This document shows positions 5,333-13,380 of a stretch of DNA of 21,477 nucleotides, piece by piece; position 1 is the first letter of the stretch; every line of letters starts with the position of its first letter. Location: contig JAGOCV010000031.1 in assembly GCA_017998575.1 (NCBI GenBank), positions 1 through 21,477 on the forward strand. The letters run 5' to 3'. The DNA comes from Burkholderiaceae bacterium (GTDB lineage Bacteria > Pseudomonadota > Gammaproteobacteria > Burkholderiales > Burkholderiaceae). The position numbers were made by a program, and so were the translations under genes. Under the pieces are notes generated by a model. It had not been told where the DNA came from, made no database searches, and worked only from the letters and a program-made list of their open reading frames with translations.

Positions 5333-6289
5333 ATGAACCTGCATCGTGCCGATCTCGAACTCGTGCTGGCGATCCGCGACCGGGGCAGCCTGAGCGCGGC
5401 CGCTGGTGCGCTCGATCTGGCGGCGCCCGCAGTCACCAAACGGCTGGCGGCGCTGGAAGCCCGGCTCGGCCACCGGCTGTTCCAGCGCAGCACACGGCGC
5501 ATCACCGTCACGCCCGAAGGCGAAGCGGTATGCGCGCATGCGGCACAGCTCATCGAAGGGTTCCGCGCGCTCGAAGCCGATCTGCAGGAGCGGCAGATCG
5601 AGCCGGCCGGCCAATTGCGACTGGCCGCCACGCTGGGCTTCGGCAGGCGCTGGCTCGGCCCCGCCATCGCGCAGTTCCAGGCGCGGCATCCACGCATCGA
5701 GGTGCATCTGCATCTCACCGAGCAGTTGCCTGATCTGGCAGCACAGGGCTTCGACGGCGCCGTGTGGCTCTGGGCCGCGCATGGCAACGGCAGCGCGCAA
5801 TGGGTGTCGCGCCGGCTCGCGCGCAACCAGCGCGTGCTGGTGGCCGCACCCGCCTATCTGCAGGCGCGCGGCGAACCGCGCACGGTGGACGCACTGGCAC
5901 AGCACGATTGCATCGTGGTGCGCGAGAACCAGCGCAGCAGCGGCCCGCCATCCGGCGTGTGGCACCTGCAGCACGAGCGCGACGGCTCGGCCACGCATGT
6001 GCGCGTGCAGGGACCGCTCAGCGCCAATTCGGGCGAACTGGCGCGCGATTGGTGCGTGGGCGGCCATGGCGTCCTGCTGCGCAGCCTGTGGGATGTGGCG
6101 CCGCTGCTGGCCTCAGGCGAGCTGGTGCGCGTTCTGCCCGGCTGGGCCATGAACGACGCCGACGTCCACTGGCTCGCGCCCTGGCAGCCGCGCACGCCGC
6201 GCCGTATCCGGTTGCTGGTGGATCATCTGGCCGAGAGCTTCCGGCAGGAGCCCTGGCTCTCCCCGCGGCGTACCCGCGGCAGGCGCTGA
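5333..6289 (+). CDS. LysR-family transcriptional regulator
   Basis: A 318-residue LTTR. The N-terminal winged helix-turn-helix spans roughly residues 1-62 (RADLELVLAI, then SLSAAAGALDLAAPAVTKRL, then GHRLFQRSTR), followed by a periplasmic-binding-protein-like effector domain to about 300. The Ser-x-Ala-Ala segment and the RLxxLExxLGxxLFxR pattern are the standard LTTR signature. The effector is unknown; given the divergent neighbour, a haloacid, glycolate or hydroxyacid signal is a reasonable guess. The ATG at 5333 lies 11 bases after the inverted repeat and has no Shine-Dalgarno sequence. The 3' end converges on the EamA gene with six bases between the stop codons. Confidence 0.95.
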   Translation: MNLHRADLELVLAIRDRGSLSAAAGALDLAAPAVTKRLAALEARLGHRLFQRSTRRITVTPEGEAVCAHAAQLIEGFRALEADLQERQIEPAGQLRLAATLGFGRRWLGPAIAQFQARHPRIEVHLHLTEQLPDLAAQGFDGAVWLWAAHGNGSAQWVSRRLARNQRVLVAAPAYLQARGEPRTVDALAQHDCIVVRENQRSSGPPSGVWHLQHERDGSATHVRVQGPLSANSGELARDWCVGGHGVLLRSLWDVAPLLASGELVRVLPGWAMNDADVHWLAPWQPRTPRRIRLLVDHLAESFRQEPWLSPRRTRGRR

Positions 6290-6296
6290 TGCGCCT
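6263..6296. other. Two adjacent hairpins at a convergent gene junction
   Basis: CCGCGG-CGTAC-CCGCGG (6263-6279) is followed one base later by AGGCGC-TGAT-GCGCCT (6281-6296). The second stem holds the LysR stop codon in its loop and reaches the stop of the opposing EamA gene. Neither has a U-tract. They may mark transcript ends from both directions without being classical terminators. Confidence 0.4.
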
Positions 6297-7189
6297 CAGG
6301 CGGCAGGCCGGGGCTGCCGCACCACCAGGCTGACACCGAACGCCGTGAGGGCCGTGCCCGCGATGATCACCGCCGTGATGGGTTCGCCGAACAGCAGCCA
6401 GGCCAGCAAGGCCGTGCACGGCGGCACCAGATAGAGCAGGCTGGTCACCGAGGTGGCCGCGCCCTTCTGGATCAGCAGGTAGAGCAGCGAGCTCGCACCC
6501 AGCGACAGCGCCAGCACCGACCAGGCCATGGCGCCCGCGAGCTCGGCGTTCCAGCGCATCGCCTCGGATTCGAGCAGCGCCAGAGGCCATGTGACGATGA
6601 GTGCTGCCGCCAGTTGCACCAGGCTCGCGGTACGGACGTCGCAAGGGGCCACGAAACGCTTCTGGTAGAGCGTGCCTGCGGTAATGGACACAAGCGCCAG
6701 CACGGCCAGCGAGAGGTTGGCCATGTGCACCTCGCCCTGCCCCAGCTTCTGCCCCACCACGAGGGCCAGGCCGACAAAGCCCAACGCCAGCCCGCTCCAT
6801 TGCCGGCGAGTCACCGCGTCGCCCCGCAACGACAGCCAGATCGCGGTGAGTACGGGCTGCAGTCCGACCAGCAGCGCCGTGAGACCGGCCCCCATGCCCA
6901 GTTTGACAGCGGCCCACACACCACCGAGATAGCCGGCATGCATCAACACACCGGTCACCGCCAGATGCAGCCACTGTGAGCGTCCGACCGGCCACGCCGC
7001 CCGGCTGGCCACGGCCCAGATGGCGAAGCACGCCACCGAGAGCGCATATCGCATTGCAAGGAATTTCAGCGGCGGTGAATGCGGCATGCCGTAACGCGCC
7101 ACCACGAAGCCGGTGCTCCAGATGAGCACGAAGACGATCGGCATGGCCAGCGCGAGGGTGTCCGCCCTTCCCGGCCCCGCCGCCCGCAT
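6296..7189 (-). CDS. EamA/DMT-family transporter (drug/metabolite exporter)
   Basis: A 297-residue inner-membrane protein with about ten hydrophobic segments arranged as two EamA repeats. The first repeat begins ALAMPIVFVLIWSTGF with WSTGFVVARYG, a common EamA opening. The second begins near the middle at LSLAVLALVSITAGTLYQKR and ends with LLFGEPITAVIIAGTALTAFG, the usual last-helix pattern. The substrate is not predictable; relatives export amino acids, purines or other metabolites. The chosen ATG at 7189 has GAGG about nine bases upstream and lies ten bases past the pgsA stop. The open frame extends further but would overlap pgsA heavily. It is probably the last gene of a uvrC-pgsA-eamA transcript. 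Confidence 0.92.
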   Translation of the reverse strand: MRAAGPGRADTLALAMPIVFVLIWSTGFVVARYGMPHSPPLKFLAMRYALSVACFAIWAVASRAAWPVGRSQWLHLAVTGVLMHAGYLGGVWAAVKLGMGAGLTALLVGLQPVLTAIWLSLRGDAVTRRQWSGLALGFVGLALVVGQKLGQGEVHMANLSLAVLALVSITAGTLYQKRFVAPCDVRTASLVQLAAALIVTWPLALLESEAMRWNAELAGAMAWSVLALSLGASSLLYLLIQKGAATSVTSLLYLVPPCTALLAWLLFGEPITAVIIAGTALTAFGVSLVVRQPRPAA

Positions 7190-7199
7190 CACCTGGACC

Positions 7200-7766
7200 T
7201 CAGTGGGCCTTGGCCCGGATCTCGGGCAAGGCCTTCTGCAGGTAGTAGACCATCGACCAGATGGTGAGCACGGCAGATGCCCACAGCAACCACGTGCCCC
7301 AGACATGGGTGTCGATCAACCCGAACAGCGTGCCGTGGAAGAGCAGGAACGGGATCGCCACCATCTGCACCGTCGTCTTCAGCTTGCCGAGCATGTGCAC
7401 AGCCACGCTGCGCGAAGCGCCGATCTGCGCCATCCACTCGCGCAGGGCCGAGATGGCGATCTCACGGCCGATGATGATGAGGGCCGCAAAGACGTCGGCG
7501 CGGTTGAGGTGAACCAGCACCAGCAGCGATGCGCAGACCAGGAACTTGTCGGCCACCGGATCGAGGAACGCCCCGAAGGCCGAGGTCTGGTTGAGCCGCC
7601 GTGCCAGGAAACCGTCGAGCCAGTCGGTGGCGGCGAACACCACGAACATGACGGTGGCGATGAGGTTGCCCAGGGCGGGATTGATGGGCAGGTAGAACAC
7701 TCCGACGATGAGAGGGATCGCGACGATTCGCGTCCAGGTCATGATCGTGGGAATGGTGAAGAACAT
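7200..7766 (-). CDS. pgsA: CDP-diacylglycerol-glycerol-3-phosphate 3-phosphatidyltransferase
   Basis: A 188-residue membrane enzyme that makes phosphatidylglycerophosphate, the committed step to phosphatidylglycerol and cardiolipin. The CDP-alcohol phosphotransferase motif D-x2-DG-x2-AR-x8-G-x3-D-x3-D is complete, with D48, D51, D69 and D73 as the metal- and substrate-binding aspartates. Several membrane spans surround it. The N-terminus MFFTIPTIMTWTR aligns with E. coli PgsA, favouring the start at 7766, although its Shine-Dalgarno sequence is poor. An in-frame ATG at 7817 would add 17 residues and overlap the uvrC stop as ATGA, so translational coupling from there is a real alternative. The uvrC-pgsA order is common in proteobacteria. 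Confidence 0.95.
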   Translation of the reverse strand: MFFTIPTIMTWTRIVAIPLIVGVFYLPINPALGNLIATVMFVVFAATDWLDGFLARRLNQTSAFGAFLDPVADKFLVCASLLVLVHLNRADVFAALIIIGREIAISALREWMAQIGASRSVAVHMLGKLKTTVQMVAIPFLLFHGTLFGLIDTHVWGTWLLWASAVLTIWSMVYYLQKALPEIRAKAH

Positions 7767-7813
7767 GGGCGCGATTGTGGCACGGCGCGAGGGCCCGCCC
7801 AGGGGCCGATCGT

Positions 7814-9877
7814 TCATCGCAGCGCGCGGTAGATTTCTTCGGCCAGTTCGCGCGAAATGCCTTCCACCGATGCCAGCTCGTCGATGCTCGCCGCTGCCAC
7901 CCCACGCACGCCGCCAAAGCGGCCCAGCAGGCGGGCGCGCTTGCGTGGCCCCACGCCGGGGATGTCCTCGAGTTTGCTGCCGCCGGTGCGCACGCGCGCG
8001 CGTTGCGCACGCATGCCGGTGATGGCGAAGCGGTGCGCCTCGTCGCGGATCTGCGCCACCAGCATCAGCGCGGCCGAGTCGCGGCCCAGGTACACCTTCT
8101 CGCGGCCGTCGGCGAACACCAGTTCTTCCAGGCCGACCTTGCGGCCCTCGCCCTTCTCCACACCCACGATGAGTGAGAGGTCGAGCCCGAGCGATTCGAA
8201 CACTTCGCGCGCCATGCTCACCTGGCCGCGCCCGCCGTCGACGAGCACCAGATCGGGCATGCGCGGCCCCTTGCGCGCAACGGCTTCGCCGTCCGCAGCG
8301 CCCTCCACGGCGACGCCCTCGCCCTCCACCGCCACCTCGTCCTGCGGTGCGGGATCGACCCCGCGCATCGCCTCGGCCAGCTTGCCGTAGCGGCGCGTCA
8401 GCACCTGGCGCATGGCGGCGTAATCGTCGCCAGGCGTGATGCCTTCGATCTTGTAGCGGCGGTATTCGCTGCTCTGCATCTTGTGGTCATGGAACACGAC
8501 GCACGACGCCTGCGTCGCCTCACCTGCCGTATGCGAGATGTCGAAGCACTCGATGCGCAGCTCGCCCAGCTCATCGGCGGGCAGATCCAGCGCCTCGGCC
8601 AGCGCACGCGTGCGGGCCTGCTGCGATCCTTCCTCGGCCAGCAGGCGCGCAAGCTGCAGTGCTGCGTTGGTCTGAGCCATCTCCAGCCACACGCGCCGCT
8701 GCTCGCGCGGCTGGTGCACGGCGCGCACGCGGCTGCCGGCCTGAGCCGACAGCGCATCGATCAGCGGCTTGTCCACGGGCTCGCTGGTGATGAGCCAGGG
8801 TGGCGCGGGCACATCGATGTAATGCTGTGCGATGAAGGCTTCCAGAACCTGCGACTCGATCGACTGCAGGGCCGCCGCCGATGAGGCCGGGCCGCCGTCG
8901 CCATCAACCCCCAGCTCGCTTTCATAGAGCTGGCGCGCGTCTTCCACGTGCGACGGGAAGTAGGCCCGGTCGCCCAGATGGCGGCCACCGCGCACCATGG
9001 CGAGATTCACGCACGCGCGACCGCCCTGCACCTTGACGGCGAGGATGTCCACGTCCTTGTCGCTGGTGGTCTCCACCGCCTGCTGATGCAACACGCGCGA
9101 GAGCGCCGTCATCTGGTTGCGCACCTCGGCCGCCTGCTCGAACTCGAGCTGCTCGGCATGCGCCGTCATGCGTGCTTCCAGCGAGGCCAGCAGCGACTGG
9201 GTCTCGCCCGCCAGCATGGCCTCGGCGCTGGCGACGTCGGCCGCGTAGTCCTGAGGCGATACATGCCCCACGCACGGTCCGGAGCAGCGCTTGATCTGGT
9301 AGAGCAGGCAGGGCCGGGTGCGGTTCGCGAACACGGTGTCCTCGCAGGTGCGCAGGCGGAATACCTTCTGCAGCAGCAGGATCGACTCCTTCACGGCCCA
9401 GGCGCTCGGATAGGGGCCGAAGTAGTGGTGACGCTTGTCGACCGCCCCCCGGTAGTACGACACGCGAGGAAAGGCGGAGGCCGGCAGGCCATCCAGCGTG
9501 GCGGGCTGCATGCCCGCGCGGTCGTGCGCCATGGACAGGCGCAGGTACGGATAACTCTTGTCGTCGCGGAACAGGATGTTGTAGCGCGGCTTGAGTGTCT
9601 TGATGAGGTTGTTCTCCAGCAGCAGCGCCTCGGCCTCGCTGCGAACCACCGTCGTTTCCAGCCGCACGATCTTCCCGATCATGTGGCCGATGCGCGTGCC
9701 GCCGTGCGTCTTCTGGAAATAGCTGGAGACGCGCTTCTTCAGGTTGCGCGCCTTGCCCACGTACAGCACGCCATCCTGAGCGTCGAAGTAGCGGTACACA
9801 CCGGGCAGCGGTGGCAATGCGGCCACCTGCGCCAGCAACTCGGGGGAATGCGCCGCTTCGGCGCCTGCAGAACTCAT
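7814..9877 (-). CDS. uvrC: Excinuclease ABC subunit C
   Basis: A 687-residue nuclease that makes both cuts in UvrABC nucleotide excision repair. In order: a GIY-YIG domain (LPGVYRYF at 24-31, VLYVGKA at 37-43); four cysteines C178, C190, C198 and C202 with the spacing of the E. coli iron-sulphur ligands; a UVR motif near 230-265 for UvrB contact; the RNase-H-like 5' nuclease with D446, D547 and H615 in conserved settings; and a helix-hairpin-helix pair at about 636-687. It is about 77 residues longer than E. coli UvrC (610). Part of the excess is a low-complexity insert at about 508-535 with VAVEG twice. The ATG at 9877 is chosen over one at 9895, which leaves almost no gap to earP. It is divergent from earP and leads pgsA and eamA. 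Confidence 0.97.
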   Translation of the reverse strand: MSSAGAEAAHSPELLAQVAALPPLPGVYRYFDAQDGVLYVGKARNLKKRVSSYFQKTHGGTRIGHMIGKIVRLETTVVRSEAEALLLENNLIKTLKPRYNILFRDDKSYPYLRLSMAHDRAGMQPATLDGLPASAFPRVSYYRGAVDKRHHYFGPYPSAWAVKESILLLQKVFRLRTCEDTVFANRTRPCLLYQIKRCSGPCVGHVSPQDYAADVASAEAMLAGETQSLLASLEARMTAHAEQLEFEQAAEVRNQMTALSRVLHQQAVETTSDKDVDILAVKVQGGRACVNLAMVRGGRHLGDRAYFPSHVEDARQLYESELGVDGDGGPASSAAALQSIESQVLEAFIAQHYIDVPAPPWLITSEPVDKPLIDALSAQAGSRVRAVHQPREQRRVWLEMAQTNAALQLARLLAEEGSQQARTRALAEALDLPADELGELRIECFDISHTAGEATQASCVVFHDHKMQSSEYRRYKIEGITPGDDYAAMRQVLTRRYGKLAEAMRGVDPAPQDEVAVEGEGVAVEGAADGEAVARKGPRMPDLVLVDGGRGQVSMAREVFESLGLDLSLIVGVEKGEGRKVGLEELVFADGREKVYLGRDSAALMLVAQIRDEAHRFAITGMRAQRARVRTGGSKLEDIPGVGPRKRARLLGRFGGVRGVAAASIDELASVEGISRELAEEIYRALR

Positions 9878-9903
9878 GGACCGTATTGTGGACAATCGCC
9901 GCC

Positions 9904-10974
9904 ATGGCCGCCGCGCGCTCCTGGGACATCTTCTGCAAGGTCATCGACAACCATGGCGACCTGGGCGTGTGCTGGCGCCTGTCGCGCGACCTCGCTGCGC
10001 GCGGCCATCGCGTGCGGCTGTGGGCGGACCACCCCGAGGCGCTCGCCTGGATGGCGCCGCAGGGCGCGCCCGGCATCGAGGTCATACGCTGGAGCCCTGA
10101 CGCGCCGGACGCCCGGCCGTCACAAGTGGTCGTCGAGGCCTTCGGCTGCGAGCCGCCGGATGCCTTCGTGCGCGCCATGGCCGATGCCGCGGCGGTCGGC
10201 GCACCACCGGCCTGGATCAACCTCGAATACCTCAGCGCCGAGGCCTGGGTGGAACGCTGCCACGCCCTGCCCTCTCCCGTGATGAGCGGGCCTGGCGCGG
10301 GCCTCACGCGCCACTTCTTCTACCCGGGCTTCACCCCCCGCACCGGCGGCCTGCTGCGCGAGCCCGACCTGCCGGCGCGGCAGAGCGCCTTCGACGCCGC
10401 CGCCTGGCTGCGTACACACGGTATCGACGCCCGCCCCGGCGAGCGCCGGGCCAGCCTGTTCTGCTACGAGCCGTCGGCCCTGCCCGCGCTGCTGCAGCAG
10501 CTGGCGCAAGACGACGCCTGGCATCTGCTCGTCACGCCGGGCCGCGCCACCGATGCGGTTCGAGCCGCCATCGGCGTCGCCAGCGCTGCGCCGCGCATCA
10601 GCTGGCTGCCCGCGCTGCCGCAGCCGGCGTTCGACGAACTGCTCTGGGCCTGCGACCTCAACTTCGTGCGCGGCGAGGATTCGCTGGTACGCGCGCTGTG
10701 GGCCGGCCAGGCTTTCGTCTGGCACATCTATCCCCAGCACGACGACGCGCACCATCACAAGCTGGACGCGTTCCTCGACTGGATGGCTGCGCCGGCCTCG
10801 CTGCGCGATTTCATGCGGGCGTGGAACGGCATCGGCACACGATCCCTGCCAACGCCCGACCTCACGGCCTGGCGAGACACCGCCCAGCAGGCGCGCGCAC
10901 GCGCCCTCGCCCAGACCGACCTGACCCATCAGTTGATCGACTTCGCCGCCCGACTGCTGCCGGCGGCCCCCTGA
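9904..10974 (+). CDS. earP: EF-P arginine-32 rhamnosyltransferase EarP
   Basis: A 356-residue glycosyltransferase (GT104 family) that transfers rhamnose from dTDP-rhamnose to Arg32 of elongation factor P, which EF-P needs to relieve ribosome stalling at polyproline. The N-terminal [20 protein letters not shown] is the EarP signature; D15 and D19 correspond to the catalytic aspartates reported for the Pseudomonas and Neisseria enzymes. The nucleotide-sugar motif with E258-D259 ([13 protein letters not shown]) is present near the C-terminal domain. The ATG at 9904 starts just before the signature; an upstream ATG (9811) would overlap uvrC. efp lies 1.8 kb downstream on the same strand with Arg32 present, so modifier and target match. 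Confidence 0.96.
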   Translation: MAAARSWDIFCKVIDNHGDLGVCWRLSRDLAARGHRVRLWADHPEALAWMAPQGAPGIEVIRWSPDAPDARPSQVVVEAFGCEPPDAFVRAMADAAAVGAPPAWINLEYLSAEAWVERCHALPSPVMSGPGAGLTRHFFYPGFTPRTGGLLREPDLPARQSAFDAAAWLRTHGIDARPGERRASLFCYEPSALPALLQQLAQDDAWHLLVTPGRATDAVRAAIGVASAAPRISWLPALPQPAFDELLWACDLNFVRGEDSLVRALWAGQAFVWHIYPQHDDAHHHKLDAFLDWMAAPASLRDFMRAWNGIGTRSLPTPDLTAWRDTAQQARARALAQTDLTHQLIDFAARLLPAAP

Positions 10975-10998
10975 CCCCTGTCGTTTGCAAAGGCTTTC

Positions 10999-11487
10999 AT
11001 GACCGCCACCTCTCGTATCGACCGTTTCCGCGAGATCGCCCGCCAGCTCGGCCACGACTTCGAAGGCGAGATCCTGGTGGGCGGCAACTACGCTCCAGCC
11101 GTCGTCCACGGGGGTCAGTTGCACATCAGCGGCCAGGTGCCGCGGGTGGGCACGGCGCTGGTGGCCACGGGTCGGGTCGGTGACACGCTGACGCTGACCC
11201 AGGCGCAAGCCGCCGCGCGCGTGTGTGCGATGCGGACGCTGGGCCTGACGCTGCAGGCGCTGGGCAGCCTGGAGCACGTTGCGCGCGTCCTCAAGATCAA
11301 CGTCTACGTGCAATGTGCGCCCGATTTCACGCAGATCAGCGAGGTGGCCGATGCCGCCTCCGAAGTGCTGCACACCGTGCTGGGCGAGGCCGGCATCCAC
11401 GCGCGCACGTCGATCGGTGTGTACCAGCTGCCCAAGGATGCGCCGGTCGAGATCGACCTGGTGGCCGTCATCGAAACCGGAGCCTGA
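10999..11487 (+). CDS. RidA/YjgF-YER057c-UK114 family protein
   Basis: A 162-residue Rid-family protein. Canonical RidA trimers hydrolyse reactive enamines/imines from amino-acid dehydratases. It belongs to the longer subfamily with an N-terminal helix (RFREIARQLGHDF) before NYAPAVVHGGQLHISGQVPR. The C-terminal ARTSIGVYQLPKDAPVEIDLVAVI keeps the arginine that binds the substrate carboxylate in active Rid proteins. The longer subfamily is poorly characterised and imine deaminase activity should not be assumed. The start has AAAGG five bases upstream. It lies 24 bases after earP and four bases before the nitronate monooxygenase, so the three are probably one transcript. Confidence 0.92.
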   Translation: MTATSRIDRFREIARQLGHDFEGEILVGGNYAPAVVHGGQLHISGQVPRVGTALVATGRVGDTLTLTQAQAAARVCAMRTLGLTLQALGSLEHVARVLKINVYVQCAPDFTQISEVADAASEVLHTVLGEAGIHARTSIGVYQLPKDAPVEIDLVAVIETGA

Positions 11488-11491
11488 CACC

Positions 11492-12556
11492 ATGACTTCG
11501 TCTCTGACCCGTCGCCTGCTCGATCTGCTGGGCACGCGCCTGCCGCTCATTCAGGCACCGATGGCCGGCTCGCAGGGCAGCGCACTCGCGCTGGCGACGA
11601 GCCGCGCCGGCGCGCTGGGCTCGCTGCCTTGCGCCATGCTGTCCGCCGAGCAGTTGCGCGCCGAGCTGCAGGCGCTGGCCGACGCGGGCGGCGGTCTGCC
11701 ATTCAATGTGAACTTCTTCTGCCACGCACCGCCATCGCCCGACGACGCGCGCGAATCCGTCTGGCGCGCGGCCCTGGCGCCGGCCTATGCCGCATTCGGT
11801 GTCGATGCCACGCAGATCACGGCCGGCGCCGGCCGGCAGCCATTCAGCCACGCGCTGGCCGACGCCATCGAGCCGTTCCGCCCGCGCGTGGTGAGCTTCC
11901 ATTTCGGCCTGCCTTCGGCCGAACTGATGGCGCGCGTGCGCGCCTGGGGGGCCGCGGTGCTCAGTTCGGCCACCACGGTCGAAGAGGCGCGCTGGCTCGA
12001 AGCGCACGGGGCCGATGCGGTGATCGCCCAGGGCCTGGAAGCCGGTGGCCACCGGGGCATGTTCCTGAACGACGACCTCACCACCCAACTGGGCACGCTG
12101 GCGCTGGTGCGGCAGGCGGTGCAGGCCGTGCGTGTGCCGGTCATCGCCGCTGGTGGCATCGGCGATGCGCAGGGCGTGGCGGCAGCGCTGGCGCTCGGGG
12201 CTGCCGGCGTGCAGGTCGGCACGGCCTTTCTGCGCTGCCCCGAAGCCACCACCAGCACCATCCACCGCGCGGCGCTGGCTGCCCCCGACGCCCACCACAC
12301 GGCGCTGACCAACCTGTTCACCGGACGCCCGGCGCGCGGCATCGTCAACCGCTTCATGCGCGAATGGGGACCGATCAGCCCCGCGGCGCCGGCATTCCCG
12401 CTGGCCACCGCCGGCATGTCGCCGCTGCGGTCCGCCGCCGAGGCTCAGGGCAGCGGCGACTTCTCGCCCCTGTGGGCCGGACAGTACGCGGCAGCCGCCC
12501 GCGACGTGCCAGCCGCCGAGGTGGTCCAGGCGCTGGCTGCAGGCCTGCCCGCCTGA
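11492..12556 (+). CDS. Nitronate monooxygenase (2-nitropropane dioxygenase-like)
   Basis: A 354-residue FMN-dependent TIM-barrel enzyme that oxidises nitronates such as propionate-3-nitronate to harmless carbonyl products. It shows the class motifs LIQAPMAG at 19-26, FNVNFF at 71-76, SFHFG at 135-139, EAGGHRG at 183-189 with H187 at the usual catalytic position, AAGGI for phosphate binding, and GVQVGTAFLRCPE. The open frame extends upstream into the preceding gene, but the ATG at 11492 has GGAG ten bases upstream and gives the family length. With the RidA-like gene it makes a small reactive-nitrogen/metabolite-detoxification pair inserted between earP and efp. Physiological substrate is unknown; some relatives annotated this way are enoyl reductases. 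Confidence 0.93.
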   Translation: MTSSLTRRLLDLLGTRLPLIQAPMAGSQGSALALATSRAGALGSLPCAMLSAEQLRAELQALADAGGGLPFNVNFFCHAPPSPDDARESVWRAALAPAYAAFGVDATQITAGAGRQPFSHALADAIEPFRPRVVSFHFGLPSAELMARVRAWGAAVLSSATTVEEARWLEAHGADAVIAQGLEAGGHRGMFLNDDLTTQLGTLALVRQAVQAVRVPVIAAGGIGDAQGVAAALALGAAGVQVGTAFLRCPEATTSTIHRAALAAPDAHHTALTNLFTGRPARGIVNRFMREWGPISPAAPAFPLATAGMSPLRSAAEAQGSGDFSPLWAGQYAAAARDVPAAEVVQALAAGLPA

Positions 12557-12599
12557 ACCGGCAGCGGCGGTGACGGGCAAGGCGCGCCCGAAAAGGCGA

Positions 12600-12605
12600 T
12601 AAAAT
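12600..12605 (+). promoter_or_regulatory. Candidate -10 box for efp
   Basis: TAAAAT, five of six to consensus, lies in the 190-base gap between the nitronate monooxygenase stop and efp. No matching -35 is seen at 16-18 bases. It would give efp an approximately 135-base GC-rich leader and its own promoter separate from the earP transcript. Confidence 0.35.
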
Positions 12606-12746
12606 ACAAGGCTTTGCGGCGTTCCGGCAGGTCCGGCCGCTTCTCCCAGCCGCCCCACCGGGCCCGGCGCCAGCTCTTCAGACACAGGCATCGCCCTGGA
12701 AGCGCCGGCCGGCTTCGCCAGGCGGCCCAACCTCCGAAAAGACGCC

Positions 12747-13301
12747 ATGAAAATCGCTCAAGAAATCCGCGCCGGCAACGTCATCATGCACGGCAAGGAC
12801 CCGATGGTCGTGCTCAAGACCGAATACAGCCGCGGCGGCCGCAACAGCGCCACCGTGCGCATGAAGCTCAAGGCCCTGCTCAACAACATGGGCACCGAAG
12901 TCGTCTTCAAGGCCGATGACAAGATGGACCAGATCGTGCTGGACAAGAAGGACTGCACGTACTCCTACTTCGCCGACCCGATGTACGTGTTCATGGACAC
13001 CGAGTACAACCAGTACGAAGTCGAGGCCGAGAACATGGGCGACGCCCTGCACTACCTCGAAGACGGCATGACCGTCGAAGTGGTGTTCTACGACGGCAAG
13101 GCCATTTCGGTCGAACTGCCCACCAGCGTCGAGCGCGAAGTCACCTGGACCGAACCCGCCGTCAAGGGCGACACATCGGGCAAGGTGCTCAAGCCCGCCA
13201 AGATCGCCACCGGCTTCGAAGTGCCCGTGCCGCTGTTCGTCGATCAGGGCGACCGCATCGAAATCGATACGCGCACTGGCGAATACCGCAAGCGCGTCTG
13301 A
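12747..13301 (+). CDS. efp: Translation elongation factor P
   Basis: A 184-residue tRNA-shaped factor that binds between the P and E sites and speeds peptide bond formation at consecutive prolines. It has the usual three domains: KOW-like (about 1-62), central OB (about 65-125) and C-terminal OB (about 130-184), ending [20 protein letters not shown]. The loop YSRGGRNSA places arginine at residue 32, the site rhamnosylated by EarP, rather than the lysine modified by EpmA/EpmB. This agrees with earP upstream. The Shine-Dalgarno is weak (GAAAAG ten or more bases from the ATG). A strong terminator follows. Confidence 0.98.
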   Translation: MKIAQEIRAGNVIMHGKDPMVVLKTEYSRGGRNSATVRMKLKALLNNMGTEVVFKADDKMDQIVLDKKDCTYSYFADPMYVFMDTEYNQYEVEAENMGDALHYLEDGMTVEVVFYDGKAISVELPTSVEREVTWTEPAVKGDTSGKVLKPAKIATGFEVPVPLFVDQGDRIEIDTRTGEYRKRV

Positions 13302-13302
13302 G

Positions 13303-13320
13303 CGGTGACGCACGTCACCG
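13303..13320. other. Perfect 18-base palindromic element after efp
   Basis: CGGTGACG-CA-CGTCACCG has perfect 8-base arms around two bases and begins two bases past the efp stop, 15 bases before the terminator stem. It may be a second 3' hairpin protecting the efp mRNA, or a DNA-binding site. The sequence does not decide. Confidence 0.5.
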
Positions 13321-13334
13321 GCTCCCTGTACGAG

Positions 13335-13359
13335 AAAGGCTCCTGACGGGGCCTTTTTT
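13335..13359 (+). terminator. Rho-independent terminator of efp
   Basis: AAAGGCTCC (13335-13343) pairs with GGGGCCTTT (13348-13356), nine pairs including one G-U, around loop TGAC, followed by TTTTTTC-TT. A strong classical terminator closing the efp transcript 33 bases past the stop codon. Confidence 0.9.
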
Positions 13360-13380
13360 CTTCCTGCCCGCGTCCTCCTC

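Noticed and set aside
5261..6067. Upstream extension of the hydrolase to about 560 residues
   Set aside because: The extension is antisense to the LysR gene and contains no alpha/beta-hydrolase sequence. The start at 5260 gives the normal family length.
12606..12746. Possible small leader peptide or riboswitch upstream of efp
   Set aside because: The GC-rich leader has only weak, inconsistent stems and no start codon with a ribosome-binding site; no known riboswitch core recognised.
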